Of a DNA stretch of 64,000 bases, positions 17,204 to 25,971 are shown one piece after another. The DNA lies in contig JACRMQ010000007.1 in assembly GCA_016214905.1 (NCBI GenBank), forward strand, positions 460,408 to 524,407. The letters are read 5' to 3'. The DNA comes from Ignavibacteriales bacterium. Its GTDB lineage: Bacteria; Bacteroidota; Ignavibacteria; UBA10030; SZUA-254. A model generated the notes under the pieces. The model saw nothing but the letters and a program-made list of their open reading frames with translations, made no database searches and was not told where the DNA came from. Every line of letters starts with the position of its first letter. Position 1 is the stretch's first letter. The position numbers were made by a program, and so were the translations under genes.

Positions 17204-18222
17204 GTTCAGAGCAAACGAAAAAAATACGAACGGCAATCACCGCTGTTGGACATTACGTTCCTGAGAAAATATTGTCGAATAAAGATTTCGAAAAAATGGT
17301 AGATACAACCGACGAATGGATATTTACTCGTACAGGAATTCGTGAACGTCGGATTTTGGAAAACGGTGCAACCTCCGATATGGCAGCCAAAGCGGTTGAA
17401 CAGGTTTTGAGTCGGCGCGGAATTTCGGCGGAGGAAATTGAGCTCATTATCACAGCAACGGTAACACCTGATATGTTTTTTCCACCAACATCATGTCTGA
17501 TTCAAGATAAAGTCGGAGCGAAGAATGCGTGGGGATTCGATGTCTCGGCGGCATGTTCAGGTTTTCTTTATGCGCTTTCTGTTGGTTCTCAATTTATTGA
17601 AACTGGTGCTCACAAAAAGGTAATTGTAGTCGGCTCGGATAAAATGAGTTCAATAACCGATTACACCGATCGGAACACATGTGTTCTTTTTGGCGATGCG
17701 GCAGCGGCAGTTCTGCTTGAACCAAGCGAGGATCCATCATTGGGTATAATCGATAATAAAATGTATTGCGATGGATCGGGCGCGAAATATTTACATATGA
17801 AAGGTGGTGGCAGTTTAAATCCGCCATCTCACGAGACTGTAGACAAAAAATGGCATTATATATATCAGGATGGAAAAGCGGTATTCAAAGTTGCCGTGAT
17901 GGGAATGGCAGATGTTTCTGCCGAAATTATGGAGCGTAACAAACTTAAAAGCGAAGATGTTGATTATTTAGTACCGCATCAGGCGAATCTCAGGATAATC
18001 GATGCAACCCGTGAACGCATGGGACTCGATCCATCAAAAGTCATGATCAATATAGACAAATACGGTAATACAACTGCGGCAACAATTCCGCTTTGTTTAT
18101 CCGAGTGGTGGCAAGCCGGAAAATTAAAACGTGGCAGCACAATTGTGCTCGCTAGCTTCGGAGCCGGATATACCTGGGGTGCAACCCTTTTAAAGTGGAC
18201 AATCGATCCTCCAAAAAATTAA
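17200..18222 (+). CDS. fabH: 3-oxoacyl-ACP synthase III
   Basis: Starts fatty-acid synthesis by condensing an acyl-CoA with malonyl-ACP. The 340-residue protein has the full catalytic triad: Cys119 in VSAACSGF, His260 in VPHQANLRI and Asn290 in YGNTTAA, plus the C-terminal GAGYTWGA loop. The ATG overlaps the plsX stop (ATGA). fabD begins one base after its stop codon. Confidence 0.97.
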   Translation: MSSEQTKKIRTAITAVGHYVPEKILSNKDFEKMVDTTDEWIFTRTGIRERRILENGATSDMAAKAVEQVLSRRGISAEEIELIITATVTPDMFFPPTSCLIQDKVGAKNAWGFDVSAACSGFLYALSVGSQFIETGAHKKVIVVGSDKMSSITDYTDRNTCVLFGDAAAAVLLEPSEDPSLGIIDNKMYCDGSGAKYLHMKGGGSLNPPSHETVDKKWHYIYQDGKAVFKVAVMGMADVSAEIMERNKLKSEDVDYLVPHQANLRIIDATRERMGLDPSKVMINIDKYGNTTAATIPLCLSEWWQAGKLKRGSTIVLASFGAGYTWGATLLKWTIDPPKN

Positions 18223-18223
18223 T

Positions 18224-19135
18224 ATGTTGAAAATTGCATATATATTTCCCGGTCAAGGTTCTCAATATGTGGGAATGGGAAAAGATTTGTTTGAGAAGAA
18301 TGAAAGTGCGAAAGCAATTTTCAAAACAGCCGATAAAATTTTAGGTATCGGTCTTAGCGATATTTGTTTTGAAGGTCCCGAAGAAGTCTTGCGCCAAACA
18401 ATGAATACTCAACCGGCCATATTTCTTCATAGTATGGTTTTATTTCATTTGATCGGGAATCAAAATATTTCGATGGTTGCCGGTCATTCCCTTGGTGAAT
18501 ATAGCGCTTTAGTGGCGGCAGGTTCACTGAGTTTCGAAGATGGATTAAGACTTGTTCGGCTGCGCGGTGAACTTATGCAGAAAGCAGGGATAGAAAATAA
18601 GGGAACTATGGCTGCGATTGTGGGGTTAGAACCAGATACAGTTGCCAATATCTGTACACATGCATCCGTTGCAGGCATAGTACAATGCGCCAATTTTAAT
18701 TCTCCGGGACAAATAGTAATAAGCGGTTCAATAGGTGGTGTGCAAAAAGCCGTGGAATTATCGAAAGAAAATGGTGCAAAGATGGCAAAAGAATTGGTTG
18801 TCAGCGGAGCATTCCATTCTCCGCTCATGCAAAGCGCGCGCGAAGGATTGATGGCTGCATTACAAGAAACGAATATTGAGGATGCACAAATTCCGGTTTA
18901 CACTAACGTTACCGCGCAACCGGTCCGATCATCGGTAGAAATTCGTAAGATGTTGGGTGAACAGCTCACAAGTGCGGTTCGCTGGCAAGAATCAATTTCT
19001 AATATGATCAAAGATGGCGCTGAAAAATTTATCGAGATTGGTCCCGGAAAAGTATTACAAGGATTGGTAAAACGGATTGCCCCGAATATTGATGTTAAGG
19101 GTGTTGATAAGTTAGACGATATTGGAAAAGAATGA
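18224..19135 (+). CDS. fabD: malonyl-CoA:ACP transacylase
   Basis: Transfers malonyl groups from CoA to ACP. The 303-residue protein begins with IFPGQGSQYVGMG, has the nucleophile Ser89 in GHSLGEYSAL and the partner His198 in GAFHSPLM, and a conserved Gln in the first motif. The gene lies between fabH and fabG with almost no spacing. Confidence 0.97.
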   Translation: MLKIAYIFPGQGSQYVGMGKDLFEKNESAKAIFKTADKILGIGLSDICFEGPEEVLRQTMNTQPAIFLHSMVLFHLIGNQNISMVAGHSLGEYSALVAAGSLSFEDGLRLVRLRGELMQKAGIENKGTMAAIVGLEPDTVANICTHASVAGIVQCANFNSPGQIVISGSIGGVQKAVELSKENGAKMAKELVVSGAFHSPLMQSAREGLMAALQETNIEDAQIPVYTNVTAQPVRSSVEIRKMLGEQLTSAVRWQESISNMIKDGAEKFIEIGPGKVLQGLVKRIAPNIDVKGVDKLDDIGKE

Positions 19136-19146
19136 AAGAATAGAAA

Positions 19147-19896
19147 ATGACATTTACATTAGAAAATAGAGTTGCAATCGTTACAGGCGGTGCGCAGGGA
19201 ATCGGAAAATCGATCGCGTTAGAATTAGCAAAAGCCGGTGCCGATGTTGTTATCGCGGATATGAATGCCGAAGGTATTGAATTGACAAAAAAAGAAATTG
19301 AAAACGTCGGTCGTAAATCGTTAGGCGTTGTCTGTAATGTTGCTAACGCTGAAGATGTTACAAAGCTCATCAATCTCAGCATCGAAACGTTCAAGAAAAT
19401 AGATATTCTGGTGAACAACGCTGGCATTACTCGTGATACATTAATGATGCGGATGGATGAGAAAGACTGGGACCTAGTGCTGGATGTGAACCTGAAAGGC
19501 CCGTTTTTATTAACCAAAGCAGCCAGTCAGATCATGATACGCCAAAGGTACGGACGAATCATAAATATGGCGTCCGTGGTCGGATTGATGGGAAATGCCG
19601 GTCAGGTTAACTATTCTGCCTCTAAAGGCGGATTAGTTGCGCTTACCAAATCAGTTGCAAAAGAATTAGCTTCTCGCAATATTACATGTAATGCTATCGC
19701 ACCCGGATTTATTGAAACCCAGATGACACTAAAACTGGATGAAAAAGTCAGGGAAAATTATATGAGTGTAATACCGCTGCGGCGGTTCGGTAAACCTGAA
19801 GATATAGCCGCTCTGGTTCTTTTTTTGGCTTCGGAAAATTCTGGTTATATTACAGGGCAGGTTATCGGAATTGACGGCGGAATGTTTATGCGTTAA
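19147..19896 (+). CDS. fabG: 3-oxoacyl-ACP reductase
   Basis: NADPH-dependent short-chain dehydrogenase that reduces 3-oxoacyl-ACP. The 249 residues include the cofactor loop TGGAQGIGKS, NNAG, and the catalytic set Ser143, Tyr156 and Lys160 (NYSASKGG). It follows fabD by 11 bases. Confidence 0.96.
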   Translation: MTFTLENRVAIVTGGAQGIGKSIALELAKAGADVVIADMNAEGIELTKKEIENVGRKSLGVVCNVANAEDVTKLINLSIETFKKIDILVNNAGITRDTLMMRMDEKDWDLVLDVNLKGPFLLTKAASQIMIRQRYGRIINMASVVGLMGNAGQVNYSASKGGLVALTKSVAKELASRNITCNAIAPGFIETQMTLKLDEKVRENYMSVIPLRRFGKPEDIAALVLFLASENSGYITGQVIGIDGGMFMR

Positions 19897-19954
19897 ATAA
19901 GTATCTTATAAGTAATAATATCAACAATCATTAACAATAAAAGGAGTAATTCAC

Positions 19955-20191
19955 ATGGCAGATGTAGAAGCAAAAGTGAAAGAGATTATCATGAACAAGT
20001 TAGGCGTAGAAGCAACACAAGTAACGCCTGCTGCATCGTTCACGAACGATCTTGGAGCAGACTCTCTCGACACTGTCGAATTAGTGATGGAATTCGAAAA
20101 GGCATTCAATCTTCAAATACCGGACGAAGATGCTGAAAAAATTTCAACTGTCGGAGACGCAATAAATTACATTTCAGCGAAAGCGAAGTAA
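19955..20191 (+). CDS. acpP: acyl carrier protein
   Basis: Carries growing acyl chains on 4'-phosphopantetheine. At 78 residues it is standard, with the attachment Ser37 in [11 protein letters not shown]. It has the strongest ribosome-binding site of the cluster (AAAGGAG, 8 bases before the ATG), in keeping with the high level at which ACP is made. It sits in the usual place between fabG and fabF. Confidence 0.97.
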   Translation: MADVEAKVKEIIMNKLGVEATQVTPAASFTNDLGADSLDTVELVMEFEKAFNLQIPDEDAEKISTVGDAINYISAKAK

Positions 20192-20263
20192 TTGATTATC
20201 GCAATATAAGATTGCTGATTCGGAATATCATTTCCGAATAATAAATCATTATACGGAGCGTAT

Positions 20264-21526
20264 ATGAATGGAAATAACAATAAGCAACGCAGAGTAGTTG
20301 TTACCGGGATGGGTGCCGTAACCCCGATAGGTTTAACCGTGGCAGAATTTTGGAAAAACGCTATGGAAGCCAAAAGTGGAGTCGGTATGATTACATATTT
20401 TGATTCTGCCCAGTACGATACGAAGATAGCCGCCGAGTTGAAAGGTTTCGATCCGTTAAACTACCTCGAACGTAAGGAAGTTAACCGGATGGATCCGTTC
20501 GCCCGTTACGGTATGGCTTGTGCCGGGATGGCGATAAAGGATTCGGGGCTTGATCTCGAAAAAACCGATCGTGATAGAATTGGTGTAGTGTTCGGTTCCG
20601 GGATTGGCGGTATGTTGACTTGGCATCAGCAGATGGAAGTTTATTATCATGGAGGTGGACCACAAAGAATAAGTCCTTTCTTTGTTCCTATGATGATTGC
20701 CGATATCGCCGCCGGTCATATATCGATGCGGTACAAACTCCGTGGTCCCAACTACGCAACAACTTCAGCTTGCGCAACAGCATCGCACGCCATCGCGGAT
20801 GCATTCATGCTTATTCAGCGGGGGAATGCGGATGTTATGGTAACCGGTGGCTCCGAAGCAGCAATCACACCGATGGGGATCGGCGGTTTCAATGCAATGA
20901 AAGCATTGTCAACCCGAAACGATGCCCCTGAAAAAGCGAGTCGCCCATTCGATGCTCAACGGAATGGTTTTATCATGGGCGAGGGAGCAGGCATTCTGAT
21001 TCTTGAAGAATTGGAACACGCTCTCAAACGGAACGCAAGGATTTATGCCGAAGTTGGTGGCGTAGGGCTTACAGCCGATGCGCATCATATTACAGCTCCG
21101 GCACCGGGTGGCGAAGGCGCTGTCCGTTCTATGCGCTTATCACTTCAGGATGCAGGTGTTCAACCCGAAGATGTCGAGTACATTAACGCGCATGGAACAT
21201 CAACGGAGTTTAACGACAAATCTGAAACGCAGGCGATAAAAACCGTGTTCGGAGATCATGCGTACAAATTGTTTGTCAGTTCAACAAAATCGATGACGGG
21301 TCATCTTCTCGGAGCGGCAGGCGCCATCGAAGCAATCGTTACGATAATGGCGATGGTGAACGATACTATTCCGCCGACAATCAATTACGAATATCCCGAT
21401 CCGGAATGCGATTTAAATTACGTTCCGAATAAATTTATAAAAAAAGAAATCAATGTAGCCATAAGTAATACTTTCGGATTCGGCGGGCATAATGCTACAT
21501 TGTTGTTTAAAAAATACCGCCAATAG
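20264..21526 (+). CDS. fabF: 3-oxoacyl-ACP synthase II
   Basis: Elongating condensing enzyme of fatty-acid synthesis. The 420-residue protein has Cys170 in TSACATASH, His310 in NAHGTSTEFND and His347 in TGHLLGAAGA, the Cys-His-His triad of this class, and the C-terminal SNTFGFGGHNA. It lies 72 bases after acpP; rnc follows within 14 bases. Confidence 0.97.
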   Translation: MNGNNNKQRRVVVTGMGAVTPIGLTVAEFWKNAMEAKSGVGMITYFDSAQYDTKIAAELKGFDPLNYLERKEVNRMDPFARYGMACAGMAIKDSGLDLEKTDRDRIGVVFGSGIGGMLTWHQQMEVYYHGGGPQRISPFFVPMMIADIAAGHISMRYKLRGPNYATTSACATASHAIADAFMLIQRGNADVMVTGGSEAAITPMGIGGFNAMKALSTRNDAPEKASRPFDAQRNGFIMGEGAGILILEELEHALKRNARIYAEVGGVGLTADAHHITAPAPGGEGAVRSMRLSLQDAGVQPEDVEYINAHGTSTEFNDKSETQAIKTVFGDHAYKLFVSSTKSMTGHLLGAAGAIEAIVTIMAMVNDTIPPTINYEYPDPECDLNYVPNKFIKKEINVAISNTFGFGGHNATLLFKKYRQ

Positions 21527-21539
21527 ATTATTCTTTAAA

Positions 21540-22340
21540 ATGGAAGTCTTGCGCCGATTTCTTTCTGGTTTATTCAAAAGCAGAGGCGCCGCTAAATCGA
21601 CCTCGGAGATAATAAATTATTCTGAATTGGAAAAAATTCTCGGATATTCAATTCGTAATAAAGATTATTTCACCGAAGCATTGTCCCATCGTTCCTACTT
21701 ACAAGTCAACGGAAAAGAAGATTTACCGACAAACGAGCGATTAGAGTTTTTGGGTGACTCTGTTTTGAATCTCGTTGTCGGAGAGTATCTTTTCAATAAA
21801 CATCCTGAAGCCGAAGAGGGAGATCTCACAAAAATCAGATCACGGCTCGTTAACCGTAACGCATTAAGCATTCTCGCAAGAGAAATAGATTTGCCGAAAT
21901 TCCTGCTTCTCAGTCCCAGCGCGCTCCAGGTCTCGGTTAGAGGTATGGAAACTATACTTTCAGATGCTTTCGAAGCTATAATCGCCGCAATTTATCTCGA
22001 TGGCGGTTTTCATAACGCGGAAAAATTTATTCATCGCTGCTTAACGACTTCATTTGAAAAAAAATTGATAAAGCTTGAAGATGAAAATTTTAAAAGTCAA
22101 TTACTCGAGCAGGCTCAAAGTGTGGCACTTGGAAATCCACGGTACGTTACAGTCACCGAATCCGGACCCGATCACGATCGGCTATTTACCGTGGAAGTGT
22201 TCATAGGAAAAAATTCTTACGGTGTGGGATCTGGAAAAAATAAAAAAGCAGCCGAACAGGATGCCGCGGCTAACGCGCTTAAAAATCTTTTACTTAACGA
22301 AAGGCGGACTGATGATGAATCTCCAAAATTCGATAATTGA
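21540..22340 (+). CDS. rnc: ribonuclease III
   Basis: Cuts double-stranded RNA, maturing rRNA. Start placed at the ATG at 21540, after the fabF stop; the frame is open into fabF but that part is not conserved. The 266-residue protein has the RNase III signature NERLEFLGDSVLNLVV, a second catalytic region around SDAFEAIIAAIYLDGG, and a C-terminal double-stranded-RNA-binding domain with GSGKNKKAAEQDAAANAL. An N-terminal extension of about 30 residues precedes the catalytic domain. fabF-rnc adjacency is common. Confidence 0.95.
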   Translation: MEVLRRFLSGLFKSRGAAKSTSEIINYSELEKILGYSIRNKDYFTEALSHRSYLQVNGKEDLPTNERLEFLGDSVLNLVVGEYLFNKHPEAEEGDLTKIRSRLVNRNALSILAREIDLPKFLLLSPSALQVSVRGMETILSDAFEAIIAAIYLDGGFHNAEKFIHRCLTTSFEKKLIKLEDENFKSQLLEQAQSVALGNPRYVTVTESGPDHDRLFTVEVFIGKNSYGVGSGKNKKAAEQDAAANALKNLLLNERRTDDESPKFDN

Positions 22341-22725
22341 AAATATTCTACGGAACGCAAAAACTATCGCATTAGTCGGCGCATCCGATAAACCAACGCG
22401 CGACAGTTATCATATAATGAAATTCCTGATGGAAGCCGGGTATAATGTTATACCTGTTAATCCCGCATACACCGAAGTTTTAGGAAAAAAATGTTTCCCT
22501 GATCTTCGTCAATTGGAAGAACCAGTTGATATAGTCGATATCTTCCGCCGTTCAGATGAAGTTCTATCGATTGTTCAGGATGCGATGTTAATCGGAGCAC
22601 CAACTGTATGGATGCAGATGGGAGTTTTTAATGAAGAAGCTGCGTCTATTGCTGAACGGGCAGGGATAAATGTAATCATGAACAAATGCATAAAAGTTGA
22701 ATACCAAGTTCTTATGCAGAAATAA
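22312..22725 (+). CDS. CoA-binding (YccU-type) Rossmann protein
   Basis: A 137-residue single-domain protein of the CoA-binding domain family related to the N-terminal part of succinyl-CoA synthetase alpha. It shows IALVGASDKPTRDSY, GYNVIPVNPAYTEVLGKKCF and VWMQMGVFNEEAA. Start placed at tandem ATGs (22312 or 22315) preceded by AAGGCGG; it overlaps the end of rnc by 29 bases. Cellular role unknown in the whole family. Confidence 0.87.
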   Translation: MMNLQNSIIENILRNAKTIALVGASDKPTRDSYHIMKFLMEAGYNVIPVNPAYTEVLGKKCFPDLRQLEEPVDIVDIFRRSDEVLSIVQDAMLIGAPTVWMQMGVFNEEAASIAERAGINVIMNKCIKVEYQVLMQK

Positions 22726-22735
22726 ACCTTCCGCC

Positions 22736-24070
22736 GTGAAAATTATTTTTTGTTTTCTTTTCGTTCTTCCGTATTTATTTCTTCCCTTGAACGCGAAACC
22801 ATCGGTTTCGGTTCAAGATTCATCATCGGGATTGATAGATTCGGTTTTTGTCGTGGATTCCATTATGATCGTCGGGAATACCTCAACGAAAGATTTTGTC
22901 ATCAAGCGTGAAATGTCGTTACAGCCAGGTTCTGTAATCGTAAAGGAGTTGCTTCAATACGATCAAAGCCGGATATACAGTCTCGGTTTATTCAATCAGG
23001 TATCTATTTATGTTCAACCGACAACTGATAACAAAGCCAATCTGATTATCGAAGTAAGCGAGCGCTGGTTTGTTTTTCCATTTCCGGTAATCGGCATAAA
23101 AGACAGAGATTGGAAAAAACTATATTACGGTGCCGGACTTTTGCATTCGAACTTTCGGGGAAGGAACGAAAAATTATATGCGATGTTTGTTCTCGGATAC
23201 GATCCTTCCGGAGAAATATGGTATCGCAATCCTTTTTTAAGCGGCGATGGTTCATATTCGCTCGACGCGAAAATCGCTTACAGTAAAATCAAAAACAAAA
23301 GTGTCTCGGCGCAACTTGCCGGAAATAATTTTACCGAGCAGCATATCTATACAACACTCGGATTGGGTAAACGCTTCGGAGTTCACCACATGCTTTGGTT
23401 AACCGGGGGATTTGAATATGTCGGTGTTTCTGAATTTAAACAGGGAAGAACGATCTCTGAAAAAGGGATAGATCGGTTTCCGTTTCTAGGCGCAAGTTAT
23501 ACATACGATACACGCGATCTCATTGAATACCCGTCGAGCGGTACGTTCACGCGTTTTGCAGTTACAAAATTCGGACTGCCTTCCTCGGATTTAGATCTGG
23601 TGAGATACGCAACCGATCTTCGGCAATTTATACCGCTTCGATCTAATTTCAGCATCAGCGGCCGGTTGTTCACCAATTTTGTTGCGGGTAGCAGCACACC
23701 AAGTTATAACCGTGTTTACTTCGGATATACCGAACGTATCAGAGGACATTTTAAGGAAGTTACCGAAGGAGAAAATCTTTTTGGACTTTCCACCGAACTG
23801 CATTATCAATTGTTCGAGCCGGTATTTATTCAGATGAAATTTCTCCCGTCTGAATTCAGTATACTTAAATTCGGAATGGTTGCCGCTGCGTTCGGCGATG
23901 CGGGAACGGTTTGGTTTCGCGGTAAACGATTTGCGCTGAATAATTTTAAACGCGGCTATGGTATTGGTTTGCATTTCTTGCTTCCGTACAGTATGATCTT
24001 GCGAGCCGATTATGCATGGAATGAATCGCGCCGGGGTGAATTCATTTTCGATCTCGGTTCCTCATTTTGA
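22736..24070 (+). CDS. D15/BamA-family outer-membrane protein with one POTRA-like domain
   Basis: A GTG at 22736 gives a classic signal peptide (KIIFCFLFVLPYLFLPLNA); a TTG further upstream overlapping the previous gene is less likely. Residues about 35-110 form one POTRA-like unit (DSIMIVGNTSTKDFVIKRE ... LFNQVSIYV). The remaining 330 residues look like a 16-strand D15 barrel with FPFLGASYTYDTRD, FFGYTERIRGH-like YFGYTERIRGH, and FGDAGTVWF, ending in Phe. True BamA has several POTRA domains and is about twice this size, so this is a relative (TpsB/TamA-like or an FCB-specific assembly factor). Confidence 0.85.
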   Translation: MKIIFCFLFVLPYLFLPLNAKPSVSVQDSSSGLIDSVFVVDSIMIVGNTSTKDFVIKREMSLQPGSVIVKELLQYDQSRIYSLGLFNQVSIYVQPTTDNKANLIIEVSERWFVFPFPVIGIKDRDWKKLYYGAGLLHSNFRGRNEKLYAMFVLGYDPSGEIWYRNPFLSGDGSYSLDAKIAYSKIKNKSVSAQLAGNNFTEQHIYTTLGLGKRFGVHHMLWLTGGFEYVGVSEFKQGRTISEKGIDRFPFLGASYTYDTRDLIEYPSSGTFTRFAVTKFGLPSSDLDLVRYATDLRQFIPLRSNFSISGRLFTNFVAGSSTPSYNRVYFGYTERIRGHFKEVTEGENLFGLSTELHYQLFEPVFIQMKFLPSEFSILKFGMVAAAFGDAGTVWFRGKRFALNNFKRGYGIGLHFLLPYSMILRADYAWNESRRGEFIFDLGSSF

Positions 24071-24155
24071 TACAAGATCAATAGTGAGTATATTCTTTCA
24101 ATAATTAATCTCCATTTTCATTTTTAATTTATACTTTTTAATTTTGACTTGAATT

Positions 24156-24860
24156 ATGGATTATTTCTATTCCCCTCCCCAAAACATCTCTGCCAGAGAA
24201 GTTATTATTGATGGCGATGAATATGCTCACCTTACACACGTAATGCGTAAGACTGCCAATGATACAATCAGAGTTGTTGATGGACTTGGAACTGCATACG
24301 ATGTTCGGCTTACCGATATAAAAAAGAAGACAGCCCACGGAGTGATATTACAAAAATATCAACAGCATAACGAACAAGCTATTGACGTAACCATTGCGGT
24401 AGGGATTCTCAAAAATCCTTCAAAATTCGATTTTTTAGTGGAAAAAGCGACAGAGTTAGGAGTGAGACAAATTATTCCCTTAATAACTGAACGTACTATT
24501 CCTTCGCACGCAAAAATAGATCGCTGGCAAAAACTCGCTCTTGCCGCTATGAAACAATGCGGGCGTTCTTTCTTGCCAATTGTAAAAGAGCTCACCAATC
24601 TGGATAATCTTCTCAATCAAAAAGATAGTGATGCTGTAAAATTAATCGCTCACGAAAATCCGCTTGTAAAAATAAAATCGAATGATGTTAAATTGACAAA
24701 TGCAAAATCTGCAATCGTATTGATTGGACCGGAAGGGGGATTTAGCGATGATGAAGTATTACTCGCTGAGAAAGCAGGTTACTCCGTTTTATATTTAGGT
24801 GAGCGCAGATTGCGGACAGAAACAGCGGCGATTGTTGCGACGGCAAAATTGATTGGTTAA
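24156..24860 (+). CDS. rsmE: 16S rRNA (uracil-1498-N3)-methyltransferase
   Basis: SPOUT-fold methyltransferase that modifies U1498 of 16S rRNA using S-adenosylmethionine. The 234-residue protein has the N-terminal RNA-binding part (EYAHLTHVMRK), then VEKATELGVRQIIPL, MKQCGRSFLP, and the knot motifs LIGPEGGFSDDE and LYLGERRLRTETAA. It is a single gene after an 85-base gap; the region after it begins the accessory stretch. Confidence 0.95.
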   Translation: MDYFYSPPQNISAREVIIDGDEYAHLTHVMRKTANDTIRVVDGLGTAYDVRLTDIKKKTAHGVILQKYQQHNEQAIDVTIAVGILKNPSKFDFLVEKATELGVRQIIPLITERTIPSHAKIDRWQKLALAAMKQCGRSFLPIVKELTNLDNLLNQKDSDAVKLIAHENPLVKIKSNDVKLTNAKSAIVLIGPEGGFSDDEVLLAEKAGYSVLYLGERRLRTETAAIVATAKLIG

Positions 24861-24898
24861 GTTTTCGTATCCTGAGCTAAATGAGGAGTAAGAAATTG

Positions 24899-24927
24899 TT
24901 GACATTCTCGAAATGATTATTTACATT
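24899..24927 (+). promoter_or_regulatory. sigma70-type promoter for the redoxin/cysteine-rich peptide genes
   Basis: TTGACA (24899-24904) and TACATT (24922-24927) with a 17-base spacer. The -35 box is the full consensus. Transcription would start near 24934, giving a leader of about 100 bases before the redoxin gene. Confidence 0.65.
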
Positions 24928-25033
24928 GCCATATCATCCTGGGTGAAACCAGTAAAATTTTAATATTTGGCGGTATTTAAAGTTTTTCAGGTTAAAGGGT
25001 TCTTATTTAAAAACAATTTTTTGGCTGGGTCTT

Positions 25034-25525
25034 ATGAGGGATAAGAAAAAATTATTTTATTTCGGAAGTATCATTATTATTATTATGCTGAGCGCGGAAG
25101 TAACGCTTTTAACAATTCAAAACAATCAATTAAAAAACACGCTTCGTTCTCTCACTCAGCCAAATATTGACCCGCTCCGTGCAGGTGACACAGTCAAATC
25201 TTTTGGGGTGCAAACACTCGGCGGCGAATTTAAAGAATATAAATACGAAGATTATTCTTCAAAACATCTTTTCTTTATACTTTCAACATCTTGCCCATAT
25301 TGTCTAAGAAATCTGCCTAATTGGAATAAGATAACTGAGCAGAGACCCGATAATGTAAATATATTCGGCATATCGACTGACGATATTCAAAAAACTAATA
25401 ATTATTTGGAAACTAAAGATGTAAAATTTTATCTCTGCTCGGTTACAGATACAACTTTTAAGAAAAATTATAAAATAGGAGGTGTGCCTGCTACGATTCT
25501 TGTCAATGAAAAAGGTGTTGTTTAG
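25034..25525 (+). CDS. membrane-anchored thioredoxin-like (redoxin/TlpA-type) protein, stopped early by TAG
   Basis: A 163-residue protein with an N-terminal membrane anchor or uncleaved signal (residues about 7-27) and a periplasmic thioredoxin fold. The active site is CPYC (Cys87 and Cys90) in STSCPYCLRN, and the cis-proline is in GGVPATILVN near 152-155. It likely reduces or isomerises disulfides outside the cytoplasm. The frame ends at a TAG at 25523-25525 just before the last helix expected of the fold, and the same frame continues sensibly for 27 codons (see next entry). The ten-cysteine peptide gene downstream is a possible substrate. Enzyme activity is uncertain because of the truncation. 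Confidence 0.8.
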   Translation: MRDKKKLFYFGSIIIIIMLSAEVTLLTIQNNQLKNTLRSLTQPNIDPLRAGDTVKSFGVQTLGGEFKEYKYEDYSSKHLFFILSTSCPYCLRNLPNWNKITEQRPDNVNIFGISTDDIQKTNNYLETKDVKFYLCSVTDTTFKKNYKIGGVPATILVNEKGVV

Positions 25526-25609
25526 AATGTATGGGTTGGCGCATTCACAGACAGCACAACGAACGAAATTATTAATTTGATAAACGCCGATAAGGCGAAA
25601 CTTAATTGA
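25526..25609 (+). other. in-frame continuation of the redoxin after the TAG codon
   Basis: Immediately after TAG the same frame reads NVWVGAFTDSTTNEIINLIN and further to a TGA at 25607-25609. This is what the end of a TlpA-like protein looks like: strand beta-5 (xxWVGAF) and the C-terminal helix. The stop is therefore a nonsense mutation, a sequencing error or a read-through site. Confidence 0.6.
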
Positions 25610-25640
25610 CTGATTCAACAATTAATATCTGGAGTCTTTT

Positions 25641-25901
25641 ATGAAAAAACTTCTTATTGTTCATATTATAGCAGTTGCTATAATAATATTGGCAGCAGTC
25701 CAATTATTAAATGGCACTGCTTACGCTACTACATATCCTAATTGTTTGGGGTATTGTCAGTGTGGAACAGGGACTAGTATATGTAATGGTGATCCAACAT
25801 GTTTAAGTTCAATACAAGACAAGTTCCCTTGTATGTATGGTGGTATTCAGATGAAGTGTTTAGAGTTTTGTTGTGATCATCAACCATGTTGGTCAAGGTA
25901 A
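25641..25901 (+). CDS. secreted ten-cysteine mini-protein
   Basis: An 86-residue precursor. Residues 1-29 are a textbook signal peptide (KKLL start, long hydrophobic core, AYA cleavage site), leaving a mature chain of about 57 residues with ten cysteines at 35, 39, 41, 48, 54, 64, 73, 77, 78 and 83, enough for five disulfides. A ribosome-binding GGAG lies 7 bases before the ATG. No family was recognised; the size and cysteine density resemble toxin-, defensin- or structural-peptide folds, but no function can be assigned. It follows the redoxin by 31 bases (after the apparent true end of that gene), which suggests co-transcription with its folding helper. Confidence 0.7.
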   Translation: MKKLLIVHIIAVAIIILAAVQLLNGTAYATTYPNCLGYCQCGTGTSICNGDPTCLSSIQDKFPCMYGGIQMKCLEFCCDHQPCWSR

Positions 25902-25925
25902 TCCAAATAAGGTAAGAATGTTGCG

Positions 25926-25955
25926 TTACAGGGATATTTTTTAATATCCCTGTAA
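25926..25955. terminator. perfect 13-base-pair hairpin with TTTT loop
   Basis: The arms TTACAGGGATATT and AATATCCCTGTAA are exact inverse complements around a 4-base loop. It lies between the cysteine-rich peptide and the next gene (ATG 17 bases later). It lacks a clean T-tract on either side, so it may be a weak terminator, an attenuating or RNA-stabilising hairpin, or an operator. Confidence 0.55.
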
Positions 25956-25971
25956 TATCTAATTTATAAAA

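Noticed and set aside
25523-25525. TAG as a pyrrolysine or recoded codon
   Set aside because: No downstream insertion structure or pyl genes are visible and TAG ends several other genes here, so a mutation or sequencing error is simpler.
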